From Hemibagrus wyckioides (taxonomy: Eukaryota > Chordata > Actinopteri > Siluriformes > Bagridae): a stretch of DNA of 64,000 bases. Shown piece by piece: positions 21,829-32,820 of this stretch. Position 1 is the stretch's first letter; the number at the start of each line of letters is the position of its first letter. Under the pieces are notes generated by a model. The model did not search any database and had not been told where the DNA came from. It saw nothing but the letters and a program-made list of their open reading frames with translations. Where the stretch lies: contig NC_080711.1 in NCBI RefSeq assembly GCF_019097595.1, forward strand, positions 21,476,928 to 21,540,927, read 5' to 3'. The position numbers and the translations under genes were made by a program.

Positions 21829-22264
21829 ATGTTCTCTACATCTCTACTGCTCCTGCTGGCAGCTGCTTCTTGTGAGTGCTTTATCAAATTCATTCATTTA
21901 CGAGATGAAGAATAAAGGTGCAGCAGATATTGTGTGAGATATCACCATGTGTTTTCCTCCACAGATGTACATGGTGAGGAACTGACTCAGCCTGCTTCCA
22001 TGACAGTCCAGCCAGGCCAGAGTCTCTCCATCCACTGCAAGGTTTCATATTCAGTTACAAGCGATGGTACAGCTTGGATCCGACAACCTGCAGGAAAAGC
22101 TCTGGAGTGGATTGGATACATCAGTAGTGGTGGGAGTACTTATTACAGTGACAAACTGAAAAATAAGTTCAGCATCTCCAGAGACACTTCTACTAACACA
22201 ATAACAATTGGAGGACAGAACATGCAGACTGAAGACACAGCTGTGTATTACTGCGCTGGTTACA
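21829..22264 (+). CDS. IGHV segment V10 (family E), apparently functional
   Basis: Leader exon 21829-21871, donor GTGAGT, V exon 21965-22264. It differs from V8 almost only in the CDRs: CDR1 SVTSDGT against SVTSYRT, CDR2 ISSGGSTY against ISSDGSTA, and EELTQ against VELTQ at the start. Conserved Cys, Trp and YYCAG present; no stop. Confidence 0.93.
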
Positions 22265-22303
22265 CACAGTGAGACAGAATAGTGGATTCCTCTTACAAAA
22301 ACC
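22265..22303 (+). other. 23-RSS of V10
   Basis: CACAGTG, 23-bp spacer, ACAAAAACC. Confidence 0.93.
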
Positions 22304-23106
22304 TTATGAGACATGTTACACACATCCTCTCAATGCAACTAATAAATCATCTCAGTCACACTTTCACTTTCTTTCACTGGAATAAAGTCGTAATAGTTTG
22401 CAGTGTTTTAAAACACAGTCACACAAAATCTTTATTAAATAAAAAATAAAACATCAGTTTATTCTAAACTATTATTAATCCCTTCATTTTACAGGATTTT
22501 AACAACAGTTGGAATCAGTGTTTACTGAGTGGATTCAGGAATAATACAGCATGTTTCCAGCAGTGTGTTATTTGTGTTGAATATTACCAAATTTACACTT
22601 GATATGTAGTATGATATGAAAACAGAATAAAAAATACATTCTATCCTCCATTATCCCTCAGTCATTATCATGATGATGTGAAACCTCTGGTAGGTTTGAG
22701 TTTTACAGATTAATTAATTAAGGGAATGCTTTAATTTCTTTAGCAGGTGTGAAATATTTACATTTCATATAATAGGTTTATGTGAAATACTGAAGGCTAA
22801 AACAGAGAAATCCTCTCAAAGTCTACTGGATTAAGGGTTTTGCTCCTTTTGGTTTATTCAAAAAGGATACGTAAAAAAGAGAAGCAGATGCTTTATTTCA
22901 TCATTCACACAAAATTCCCAAGATTTAACAACAGACAAGTTGTTAGCTCCTGACTAAATAAATTAGTGATTTGTGACCTGAATTACTTTTTTAATTAAAT
23001 TCAGTTTCTATTAGACACACAGATAAAAAACTAAAAAGACATGAGATCTAATGAGTAAAGAGCAGAGATGAACCTGACAGCATGAAACACACCCAGAGTC
23101 TTACAG

Positions 23107-23187
23107 TAAGAAGCAGGTGTATCTGCAGATGAACAGCATGAGGACAGAAGACACTGCAGTTTATTACTGCACCCGTGACACACACTG
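23107..23187 (+). pseudogene. IGHV relic V11 (family C), FR3 end only
   Basis: Only [21 protein letters not shown] and the Cys-Thr-Arg that follows remain, joined to the 5' flank (AGAGTCTTACAG) at an ACAG overlap. Heptamer at 23181-23187 is CACACTG (one mismatch); the nonamer is deleted. Confidence 0.85.
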
Positions 23188-24085
23188 ATTCTTCCCCTTA
23201 CACATACTTGCTATAGTCACATGACAAACCCACATTTTCTGGACATTTATCCTGATGTAATATTTATTTAATTCCCTGAATATATGTAATATATTTTGCA
23301 TATATTCATGATGTGACAGACTGAGAACTGTGGAAGCAGTGTTCACAAATCTAGAGAATTGAGCTCATTGAGACTAATATTGATTTCCCAATTAACTGAT
23401 TGGTTAAACTAATTGATTTAGTATTCTACCTCTGATACTGTATCTTTTAAACCATGCTGAGAGAAATGCTGCAATTCTGAATTCCTTTTTCATTCATTTT
23501 TATTGCTGCTTTACATGAGATCTTTTTTATTGACAGCATCTTTTTTTTCTCCTCTATGACTTTCTAGATCTGGATCATTTAAAACATGTCTTTTCTGCCA
23601 CTAGAGGGCAGTGTGTACAAACTCAAACATCTCAGTCTGTTTCTATCTGTACATTTAGGCATTCTCTCTTTTCACATCCTGCTCTGAATGCATCCAGCAT
23701 CATGACACTCAGATTAAACTGAATTACATAAAGCAACCTGTGTTGTGTTTTTTTTTTTGGAAAACCTGATTCCACAGAAAATTCTTAGGGAGTTTAATGA
23801 GCAAGATCAGTTGTCAAGTTTTATACAAATAATCACCTGATTGAATTCAGAGCTTACACACATCATAATCCCAAGATCTGCAAGTGTACATAATTATTAT
23901 GCTAAATCTAATATTTATTACTTTTTGGCTTCACTGAGACTTTAACATTTGCTTTGGAAAAAGATAAGAGCATTTGATGAAGAGGCTTCTGCTCCATTAT
24001 AAACCCACACATCCTCCATCAGATGAATCTCCTCCTCATGATTTAAATACATTTCAGATACATTCTCCTCCCATCATCAGCAGAT
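23188..24085. other. C-to-E intervening flank
   Basis: No gene. A motif CTAGAGGGCAG-TGTACAAACTCAA recurs after most family C members (for example 30075, 37205, 46822, 57960). Confidence 0.65.
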
Positions 24086-24093
24086 AAGCAAAT
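24086..24093 (+). promoter_or_regulatory. Octamer variant AAGCAAAT of V12
   Basis: Family E form. Confidence 0.58.
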
Positions 24094-24191
24094 CCAAGCA
24101 TCAGAGCTGGATCTCACTCTATTTATATGATGTGATGGTGTCTGTTAAACTTTGGAGAACAGAGAAGACTCCAGTACAAACAACACACACC

Positions 24192-24851
24192 ATGTTCTCT
24201 ACATCTCTACTGCTCCTGCTGGCAGCTGCTTCTTGTGAGTGCTTTATCAAATTCATTCATTTACTAGATGAAGAATAAAGGTGCAGCAGATATTGTGTGA
24301 GATATCACCATGTGTTTTCCTCCACAGATGTACATGGCCAGTGGTGGCTCAAGTGGTTAAGGCTCTGGGTCGTTGACCGGAAGATCAGGGGTTCCAGCAC
24401 CGCCAAGTTGCCACTGTTGGGCCCTTGAGCAAGGCCCTTAACCCTCTCTGCTCCAGGGGTGCCATATCATGGCTGACCCTGCGCTCTGACCCCAACCTCC
24501 AAGGATGGGATATGCGAAGAAAGAATTTCACTGTGCTGTAATGTATATGTGACAAATAAATAAAGGAACTGACTCAGCCTGCTTCCATGACAGTCCAGCC
24601 AGGCCAGAGTCTTTCTATCCACTGCAAGGTTTCATATTCAGTTACGAGCGATGATACAGTTTGGATCCGACAACCTGCAGGAAAAGCTCTGGAGTGGATT
24701 GGAATAATCTATACTGGTGGGGGTACAGATTACAGTGACAAACTGAAAAATAAGTTCAGCATCTCCAGAGACACTTCTACTAACACAATAACAATTGGAG
24801 GACAGAACATGCAGACTGAAGACACAGCTGTGTATTACTGCGCTCGTGACT
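24192..24851 (+). pseudogene. IGHV V12 (family E) interrupted by a SINE
   Basis: Leader exon 24192-24234 and acceptor at 24327 are intact, but the V exon is broken after YVHG by a 228-bp SINE (24338-24565). Reading on reaches TGA within the SINE. The V then resumes at ELTQPASMTVQ and is open to YYCARDSQ with CDR1 SVTSDDTV and CDR2 IIYTGGGTD. Rescue would need splicing to an AG at the SINE 3' end (TAAAG), which has no pyrimidine tract. Confidence 0.9.
24338..24565 (+). mobile_element. tRNA-derived SINE inside V12
   Basis: A-box-like GTGGCTCAAGTGG and B-box-like GGGGTTCCAGCACC near the 5' end, an internal GCCCTTGAGCAAGGCCCTTA typical of fish SINEs, and a short ATAAATAAA tail. The copy of this gene block at 49771-50206 (V28) lacks it. 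Confidence 0.85.
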
Positions 24852-24890
24852 CACAGTGAGAGAAGTAAACAACATCCTTGTACAAAAACT
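24852..24890 (+). other. 23-RSS of V12 (intact)
   Basis: CACAGTG, 23-bp spacer, ACAAAAACT. Confidence 0.92.
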
Positions 24891-25393
24891 CCTTATCCAG
24901 TGTTCATTATAACAGAATGCCCACAAGATCCATGCAACGAACGGGTACAGATGCCGCCGATGGTGGGGATCAAACCCAGATCTCCAGCATAAACTCTATC
25001 ACCCACAGTAGCAGATCAGAACCAAATGCAGGGATCCAGCATGTGCACTGCTTTATTTTTATTTTTTTTAAAAAACACTGGTTTACAAGGTTTTTGTTTT
25101 CTTCATAATTTTTAGTGTGCCAGATAGATTTTGAGATGCTGTTCACATAAATAACTTTAAATTTTTACCATCACGCAAGATTTTTGAGAAACAGCCAATT
25201 TTGTAATAAAAATTAGGAAATTTTCGTAACATGCAGTTGTTGCTGAATCACATTCAGTACTCGAGATACAACTGAATTATATGCGGGGATCTGAAGGTGG
25301 TTGCAATTTTACTTTCACAGTCTACAGTTAGGATACACCAAGTATTGTTGTTTTCTTTGCAAGTAGGACAGCCAAGCATGAACTTCACATTAG

Positions 25394-25983
25394 GTGGTCA
25401 GAGACTGGCTACCTCGCAGGAAATTGTTGCCAGGGCAGAAGAATGTTGTACATGACCCACTGGTTGATCCGAAGAACATAATTCTTCCGCCACTGCACAT
25501 CAAACTTGGACTAATGAAAAATTTTGTGAAGGCAATGAATAAACAAAGTGAAGCGTTTGCATACTTACGACAAATGAAGGCGTTTTCGTTGGCCCATAAA
25601 TCCGAGAGGTGATGATAGATAGTCACTTTGATGACTTTCTGCAGGGTGCCGAACGTGTTGCATGGACTGCCTTCAAGAATGTTGTGAACTTTTTGAAGAA
25701 CATTTTGGGCAACTATAAGGCACAAAACTACGTTGAACTGGTTGAAACTCTGCTTCAGGCATACAAGTCATTGAACTGCAACATGTCACTGAAGATACAT
25801 TTTCTTCATTCATGGGACTTCTTCCCAGCCAATCTCGGAGCCGTCAGTGATGAACATGGTGAGAGGTTTCACCAAGACATTGCCACAATGGAGAAACGCT
25901 ACCAGGGAAAGTGGAGTCCATCAATGCTGGGAGACTGTTGTTGGATACTGATATGTGAAGCTTCAGACAGTGACCATAAGTGA
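25394..25983 (+). pseudogene. Broken repeat-type ORF, unassigned, copy a
   Basis: Two frames, 25394-25612 and 25609-25983, overlap by four bases, so the protein is frameshifted. Clear segments are PLHIKLGLMKNFVKAMNKQ and, downstream, NMSLKIHFLHSWDFF, GAVSDEHGERFHQD and MEKRYQGKWSPSML. I remember similar text in uncharacterised repetitive ORFs of fish and arthropods but cannot name the family. The same break is present in the copy at 50748-51337, so it predates the duplication. Confidence 0.55.
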
Positions 25984-26543
25984 AAATCTGCGGCAAAACA
26001 TTTCTAGTTGTCTCTCATGTTTCTCTCTAGCAATATCATAGCGTAGACCTATGCAATACTGAAGACATTACAGTGTTAATGTGTTAATGCAGTTTTCTTA
26101 AAAACCCTACATGAAATTACCAATACACATTTGTGTTCAGCATATAAAAATCTATTGGCTTCACCAAAAACTGTAGAGGAAACAACGTTTTCCATAAAAT
26201 CTGTTGACCAGTGAAAACTAAACAAAACACAACTACATTAAACGTAACAGAAATAAGTCATAAAAACCTAAATAACACAGTGTCTGGCCTTATGGCACAC
26301 ATACTCTGTTATATAAGCATAATGACTGACACCGACCAAGACAGAAGGAAAAAGATATATAAAGCAGCACATCAAGGGAAAGCAAGGGACACATGAGAAA
26401 GCAGGAAAACACATTAGGAAAGGGTGTGGCACCGCCCACACAGGAATAACACAATAATAAATAAATCACTTGCCACGACCCCCTAGGGGTCTGCCAAGGA
26501 ACTGTCTCAAAAACTCCTGACAATACAACACTGACAAAAGCAA

Positions 26544-26544
26544 G

Positions 26545-26575
<31 letters not shown>

Positions 26576-26623
26576 GTAAATAAATGAATAAATGAATAAA
26601 TAAATAAATAAATAAATAAATAA
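26544..26623. repeat. (TAAA)n microsatellite, copy a
   Basis: TAAA array with GTAA and TGAA variants; length differs from copy b at 51898. Confidence 0.93.
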
Positions 26624-26893
26624 TCCCACAATTGACAAAAGTGTTTCAAGTAAGTTTATTTTTGAAATAGTTGTAGTGTAGATTTTAAACCATAATACTA
26701 TATCTCTAACATTACTGCACATGATAAACACTATAATAATCATATCACTAACAAGAACTCATTATAATGCATCTTTGGCTGAAAATAATCACCTTAACAG
26801 ATTAGAATTTGTGTGAGAAGGTTGAAGGTTTAGTTCCTGTTCCTCTCTGTTACAGCATCATGACTCCCACATGTTTTCTATCATGACATCATG

Positions 26894-26901
26894 ATGCAAA
26901 T
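26894..26901 (+). promoter_or_regulatory. Octamer ATGCAAAT left beside relic V13
   Basis: Exact octamer now 16 bp from FR3 sequence. Confidence 0.75.
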
Positions 26902-26916
26902 CCAGATTGCATCTGG

Positions 26917-27014
26917 ATTTGGAAATTACCAGAGACAACTCCAAAAACATGGTGTATCTGCAGCTGACTGGTTTGAGTACACAGGACTCTGCTGTGTATT
27001 ACTGTGCTAGACAC
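26917..27014 (+). pseudogene. IGHV relic V13 (family A), FR3 end only
   Basis: Keeps [15 protein letters not shown] to YYCARH, identical to V29, after a deletion of about 410 bp running from just beyond the octamer to FR3. Leader, FR1, both CDRs and FR2 are gone. Confidence 0.88.
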
Positions 27015-27053
27015 CACAGTGGTACAAACATCTTAATCAGCCGTCCAAAATCC
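27015..27053 (+). other. 23-RSS of V13
   Basis: CACAGTG, 23-bp spacer, weak nonamer CCAAAATCC, shared with V29. Confidence 0.75.
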
Positions 27054-27860
27054 TCCCACAGATGTGGTGAAAGAGAAAAGTGCATTCAATATACAGGGCA
27101 TTTTCACAAGATCTGCAGGTGGCGCTAGAGCTTAACAAATATACTGTACCATTTTATGTTTCTTTAAAGTTGTCATAAGTATAACATAGTCTCATATCCT
27201 CAGTCGGAGTTAGATACTCCATCATTTTTATGTCTTTCTGTGAGACATTGAAAACTCTTTCAAGTCAAATTCCTACAGAGAAACAAAGAGGGAAATAATA
27301 ACATTTACAGAAAAATTGCCAACTTTTATCCAGTGATTACTGAATACATACATTTCACAAAAGTTCCACAACATTAATTGTAACTATAAACAAACACAGA
27401 GTTCACCATATTCTTCTTTAATTAATAAATAAATTGTAACAGTAACAGACTGCTGCTGTATAAGAGGAATAATGATTATAATCAATGGCATTATTTATTG
27501 GAAAATAACTATCTTCAGGTTTGTAGCAGTAACTCCATGACACTGTTGAACCAAAGTGAGTAGAACTACACAATGCTTTATTATTGGCACCTACATCCAC
27601 CACCTTTTATGATTCCTGACATCACAACACCTGGTCCTTGATTATTTTCCTATAAAACCAAACCTCCAAGTGTTTTAATCCTTACTGAATATGCTGATAT
27701 GAAGAGTGTATTCTCTTCAGATAAATTTACCTGAAAAAGTCTCTTAATGTTCCAAATTTTATAGATTTATAATAACAGATAAAACATGGTCATGAGATGA
27801 GGAGGATTTCCTGTGTACAGGAATCCATCCCATTCTGACCCTAAGATAAGGAGTGTCTTT
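27054..27860. other. Family A 3' flank and family B 5' flank
   Basis: No gene seen. First part recurs at 52820-53480. Confidence 0.6.
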
Positions 27861-27868
27861 ATGTAAAT
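27861..27868 (+). promoter_or_regulatory. Mutated octamer ATGTAAAT of V14
   Basis: One base changed from the exact octamer of V2, V30 and V34 at the same position. Confidence 0.7.
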
Positions 27869-27937
27869 GTCCTTCCCTGTTATATATTTAAGCAACAAAG
27901 ACCAAGAGCCTTTACTTCTTCTGCTTCAACACACACC

Positions 27938-28383
27938 ATGATCTCTACATCCCTACTGCTGCTGCTGCTGGCAGCCGTACACTGTAAGTGTTTTTACATT
28001 TGACTTTTAATACAGTTTTGATTCCTTAAAGCTTTTCACTTTTACATCATTAAAATAACTTTTCTTTAACAGGTGTTCACTGTGTTGAGCTGATCCAGAC
28101 CGGATCCACAGTATTAACTCCTGGTCAGTCACTGACTCTGACCTGTAAAGTGTCTGGATATTCATTAACTGATAACAGCTACTGTACACACTGGATACGA
28201 CAACCTGCAGGAAAAACTCTGGAGTGGATCGGAGAGATATGTGGTGATGGTAGCACTTACTACAGTGAGAAACTGAAAAGCAGGTTTCAGGTTTCCAGAG
28301 ACACGTCCAGCAGCACAGTGACATTAACAGGACAGAACATGCAGACTGAAGACACAGCTGTGTATTACTGCGCTCGGGAACCA
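27938..28383 (+). CDS. IGHV segment V14 (family B), apparently functional, extra Cys pair
   Basis: Leader exon 27938-27983, donor GTAAGT, V exon 28073-28383. Near copy of V2 with CDR1 TDNSYCTH and CDR2 EICGDGST, so the additional CDR1 and CDR2 cysteines are kept. Ends YYCAREPH. Its promoter octamer has a substitution, which may lower expression. Confidence 0.92.
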
Positions 28384-28422
28384 CACAGTGAGACAAATAA
28401 ACAACATCCCTGTACAAAAACT
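28384..28422 (+). other. 23-RSS of V14
   Basis: CACAGTG, 23-bp spacer, ACAAAAACT. Confidence 0.92.
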
Positions 28423-29072
28423 CCAAGTATACTGACAGTGCTAGCTCCCAACATTCTCCTTCATTAAAAGATAATTAATAATGATAACAATTCTGATTGC
28501 AGCACCAGAGCATCATGGGCAATTTGACAGTCGGTATCTGATTACAAACTGAATTGATTAGGCTCATGTTCATTTCACTCTGATGCACAGCTATCAATAT
28601 CTGACATTCACTCTGTGAGGAAATCACACTTACAGCAAGGTTTTACAAATCTTCAGACAGACTGACTGTTTGTTGAATTCCCTTCTTACACACGATTTTT
28701 ACAGGAACATATCCGAATCCAGATTACACAGTTAATAGAAACATTTCGATTTATGGTTTATTAGCACTGGGGCGAAATTTGGCTTCACCTGCATACTGTA
28801 TGATGCGTTTTCACAGACAAGCACACGCATCAATTTTCATTTTCCATCATGTTTAATAAAATGTGTAATAAAATATTACATAAAAAAAATAAAAGAAGCA
28901 GATGCTTTATTCCATCATTCACGCAAATTTCACAAGATTTAAGATTGAGATGTAATGAGTAAAGAGCAGTGATGAACCTGACAGCATGAAACACACCCAG
29001 AGTCTTACAGGAAGCTTTTTCTCATCTCAGCTGTTCCTCTGTGAATGTTTTTATATCTCTAGTGGGCGTGTC
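28423..29072. other. Family B 3' flank to family C promoter
   Basis: No gene; the first 400 bp recur after V34 (61521-61950). Confidence 0.6.
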
Positions 29073-29080
29073 ATGCAAAT
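29073..29080 (+). promoter_or_regulatory. Octamer ATGCAAAT of V15
   Basis: Exact, family C context. Confidence 0.88.
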
Positions 29081-29182
29081 GAAATCCTGTATTTGAACCA
29101 TTTATGCTGAAACATTCAGCCCAACAACATACCAGCAGTTTGTGTTCATTTACAGCAGCAGGAATCATTTTAATTCTTTGAG

Positions 29183-29617
29183 ATGGGACTAGGCAGTGTT
29201 TTGAGTTACTTTACTCTAGCAATCTTCATTCAATGTTAGTATTATTTATTTCATATAGGCAAAAATATTGATATATTTTTCATACTTTTATTTTTACTTT
29301 GTGTGTTCTTGCAGATTCCTGCAGTCAGACACTGATCCAGTCTGATCCAGTGATCATCAAACCTGATCAGTCTCATAAACTGACCTGCACAGCCTCTGGA
29401 TTTGACTTTAGTAACTATTACATGTCTTGGATCAGACAGGCGCCTGGAAAAGGACTGGAATGGGTTGCAAGCATCTACAGTAGTAGTTACATATATTACT
29501 CCAGTGCAGTTCAGGGCCGCTTCACCATCTCCAGAGACAACAGTAAGAAGCAGGTGTATCTGCAGATGAACAGCATGAGGACAGAAGACACTGCAGTTTA
29601 TTACTGCGCCCGTGACA
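29183..29617 (+). CDS. IGHV segment V15 (family C), apparently functional
   Basis: Leader exon 29183-29234 ([17 protein letters not shown]), donor GTTAGT, V exon 29315-29617. CDR1 [10 protein letters not shown]2 [19 protein letters not shown]2 IYSSSY, FR3 identical to V5, end YYCARDTQ. No stop; conserved residues complete. Confidence 0.93.
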
Positions 29618-29655
29618 CACAGTGATACTTCCCCTTAGACATCAGTACAAAAACA
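29618..29655 (+). other. RSS of V15
   Basis: CACAGTG, 22-bp spacer, ACAAAAACA. Confidence 0.92.
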
Positions 29656-30188
29656 CATACTTGCTGTAGTCACATGAGAAGCTCACATTGTCTGGACATT
29701 AATCCTGATGTAAATTTTTGTGATTCCCTGAATATATGTAATATATAATGCATAAATTCACATTATCACAGAGAAAACAATATTAATCTCAATGATTATG
29801 AAAGCTCTTGTTCACAAAGCTAGGAAATTGAGCTCAGTCTCAATAAATAAGATTAATATTGTTTTCTCAATTAATTGATTGGTTAAACCATTAGATTTAG
29901 TATTTTTCACTGATACTGTATCTGAGTGCTTTCTCTCTTTTATACCATATTTAATCATTTTAATTGTTGCTCCATGTGAGACTTTTTTTATTGATAGCAA
30001 GAAAATTATATTATCTTTTTCTCCTAAATGACTCTTTCTAGTTCTGGATCATTTGGCAACAGGTCTTTTGCGCCTCTAGAGTCTGTACAAACTCAACCAT
30101 CTCAATGTGTTTCTATCTGTACATTTAGGCAATCTCTCTTTTCACATTCTGTTATGACTCCAGCATCATGACACTCAGATTAAACTCA

Positions 30189-30840
30189 ACTACATAAAGC
30201 GTCTATACCACCTGAGACGCTTTAGGAACTTTAATCTTCCTTCTCAGGTGCTAAAGACTTTTTACACCTGCACCACTGAGAGTGTCCTGACGGGTAGCAT
30301 CACTTCCTGGTTCGGGAACAGCACCATGCAGGACAGGCGAGCCCTGCAGAGAGTGGTGGTTTCAGCTGAACTTACCATCCACACCGAGCTCCCTGACCTG
30401 CAGGACATCTACAGCAAGTGGTGCTGGATCAGAGCCAGGAAGATTGTGAAGGACCTCAGCCATCCCAACAATGGACTCTTTTATCTGTTGCGTTCAGGGA
30501 AGCGCTTCCGCTCCATGAAGGCAAACACAGAGAGAATGAGGAGGAGCTTCTTCCCGCAGGCCATTCGGAGTCTGAACCAGGAAACACCTAGAACCTGATA
30601 CAGATACGGGGACTCTCTCTGCTTTTTTTCATCACTTTGCACAACCTCGCACATTTGCACAAACGGACACTTTGACACTGGACTGGCACAAGTCACTTTA
30701 TACAATTATTCCAGCATATGGACACTTTAATGATAAACACTGGATCACCTCAATATATGCCATATACACATACATCCCTTCATGTCTGCATTTATGTGTA
30801 TATATGTGTATATACTGTATGTATTTTTTTAAAAATGGAT
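30189..30840 (+). mobile_element. LINE (non-LTR) 3' fragment
   Basis: Coding part 30203-30598 reads as the C-terminal end of a fish non-LTR reverse-transcriptase protein (LYHLRRFRNFNLPSQ, ESVLTGSITSWFG, ALQRVV, then FFPQAIRSLN and a stop). A 3' UTR of about 240 bp follows. No reverse-transcriptase core is present; the insertion is 5'-truncated. Confidence 0.8.
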
Positions 30841-31298
30841 CTGAAAACAAAAGCAGAAAGAAAGTGAAAAAATAAAGGGCAAAAAGATTTTAGGCATGGC
30901 CAGGAAAAGAGAAAGAAAAAAATAAGACAAAGAATCAATTGGGAAGTTTTCAAAATTACACAAAAACACTCAAACCCTTCTCTAAAGCTTGATCTTACCT
31001 GTATATTCTGAACTGTCCTGTAACAATGACAGCATGTCCCGATGTGTTTTACTCCTTTATCACAGCATTTTGAAAATAATTACATTTTTAAGAAAACAAG
31101 ACATTTTGTACTTTTTATTCTTTATATAAAGTAATATTATGAAACAACCACAAAACAAATTGGTTTCTTTTATCAGTTGTGCTCAGTGTCAGTGTCTGTT
31201 TCAGGAAGGGGCTTTAGCGGGCCATGTGCGGCAAGACGAGTTACTGTGACACAACAACCCAAATTTTAACCTGTTTATGTTCAGTGATAGACAGATAT

Positions 31299-31321
31299 AA
31301 CTGTCCACGACAGCCACACTG
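31299..31321 (+). pseudogene. Possible IGHV 3'-end relic (family F)
   Basis: AACTGTCCACGACAGC then CACACTG parallels ACTGTGCACGAGAGT then CACACTG of V17, and the following 100 bp match the V17 3' flank (GAGCTGTAAATATTCCCTCA). The nonamer is destroyed. Confidence 0.5.
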
Positions 31322-31737
31322 ACACAAAAGACTTCAGAAACGTATACAAGCACATCCTCCTGAGCTGTAAATATTCCCTCAGCAGGGACCTGCACCCCAG
31401 AGACATTTATTAGATATTTTAGTTCTCAGTTTCTTTTCATCTTTTCTCAAACTTAACTAACTCTCATTAGTTCTCATTCAAAAATTCTCAGCCCTTTTCT
31501 TTTAATTATCTCTGGCTGGTGATTAAGGCTGAAGACAAAAATGAAAGCAAAATGATAATTAAATGGTGATGAAATTTTCTTTCCTTTGCAAGTGGGCTCA
31601 AAATATATTCTGGTTACATTTGTTAAATCATTTATTTGTTCATTTGTTTACAAAATTTGATGAAAAATGTTTAAAGAAATGATGTACTATAGGAAAACTG
31701 TCCCAATAACTAGGAAAAAATACATAACCCATTCTTT

Positions 31738-31745
31738 ATGCAAAT
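31738..31745 (+). promoter_or_regulatory. Octamer ATGCAAAT of V16
   Basis: Exact, 80 bp before the leader ATG, with GATATAAATAC box near 31763. Confidence 0.85.
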
Positions 31746-31824
31746 TTCCCAGTTCCCAGGCAGATATAAATACACTGCATGTACATGGCAGCCTCTGTGT
31801 TTAGTTACGTACAGCAGAGGAATC

Positions 31825-32258
31825 ATGAGCTGGTCTTTTCTTCTTCTTCTGATATCTTTTGTTCCTTGTGGGTAAACATGTCTCTAACATCATACTCAGC
31901 TTTTTATATGATAAATATTTCAGTCTGTGTTGAGTCCACTCTCCTCTTTTCAGATGTGCATTGCATCAGTCTGACCTCAGTGCATTGCATCAGTTAAATC
32001 TCCCGGAGCCTCCGTGAAGTTGTCCTGTCAGATTTCTGGCTATGCCCTCACTGACTATGGAACAGTCTGGATCAAGCAAGCTCCAGGAAAAGGCTTAGAG
32101 TGGATCGGGATCATATGGGGTGGTGGAAGCATAGACTATGGAGCTTCCTTTAAAACTCGTTTCAGCATCTCCAGAGACACGAGCAACAATGTGATTTACT
32201 TAGATATCAGCAGCCTGGTGTCAGAGGACACGGCTGTTTACTACTGTGCAAAGACAGA
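31825..32258 (+). pseudogene. IGHV pseudogene V16 (family H), stop in FR1
   Basis: Leader exon 31825-31867 (MSWSFLLLLISFVP), donor GTGGGT, V exon 31954-32258. A 15-bp repeat GTGCATTGCATCAGT occurs at 31956 and 31980; after the second copy the frame runs into TAA at 31995. One base over, the V is open: [15 protein letters not shown]1 [25 protein letters not shown]2 IWGGGS, end YYCAK. A recent small rearrangement probably disabled an otherwise good gene. Confidence 0.85.
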
Positions 32259-32297
32259 CACAGCTGTACAGCTCAGTGCTAGAGGTGTACAAAAACA
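32259..32297 (+). other. 23-RSS of V16
   Basis: Heptamer CACAGCT, 23-bp spacer, ACAAAAACA. Confidence 0.75.
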
Positions 32298-32711
32298 TCA
32301 ACATCAGTAAAAATGCAAGGATGATCAAATTAACAAGTAATACATTATAATGGGGAAAAAAAAATCTCTTTCATCAAAACAGATGTAAAGCCCCTAGAAG
32401 GCAACACTGCAATATATTATACACACCTAACATTTTTTCTGTGTTTTATTTTGTTCTTAATATAAATATGCATGTAATTAATATTTTGGGTCTCATGAAT
32501 TATTAAATTGGCAAGTTTAACTAAACTAAGCAACACAAGTTCACCTAATTTAAAGTGAAATGCATGTGTCAGTTTTCATCCATTAAAATTAAATAAAATT
32601 AAAAAAGTCACACACCACTTGACACATTTCCCTCAGTAATTACACTGATTAGTGCATCTTTATCTTGAGTCTCGGGATTTATTGCCTCTATACTGGTCAT
32701 GGACACGCCCT

Positions 32712-32719
32712 ATTCAAAT
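32712..32719 (+). promoter_or_regulatory. Octamer variant ATTCAAAT of V17
   Basis: Family F form, followed by GTATAAAC. Confidence 0.6.
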
Positions 32720-32820
32720 AGATTCAGGTATAAACAGCATGTTCGTGGATGGTCTGGTCATCAGTGTGCTCTTTGATAACACTTATACATTTTAAAATTG
32801 TGTGTATGCGAACTGTGAGA

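Larger units (their letters stand above)
24000..27420. repeat. Segmental duplication block 1, copy a
   Basis: Collinear with 49620-53500 and nearly identical over long parts (for example 25390-25980 against 50744-51334 shows only a few substitutions). This copy alone has the SINE and has lost most of the family A gene that is V29 in the other copy. Confidence 0.88.

Noticed and set aside
24917..25010. Second SINE on the minus strand (GGGTTTGATCCCCACC-like box)
   Set aside because: Only a B-box-like stretch is visible; no A box, tail or target duplication was found, so it is left within the duplicated block.
25390..25725. Minus-strand ORF over the repeat-type protein (also 50744-51079)
   Set aside because: Antisense shadow; the plus-strand frames hold the coherent protein segments.
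26290..26743. Minus-strand ORFs with LFIYLFIYS repeats (also 51644-52109)
   Set aside because: Translation of the TAAA microsatellite.
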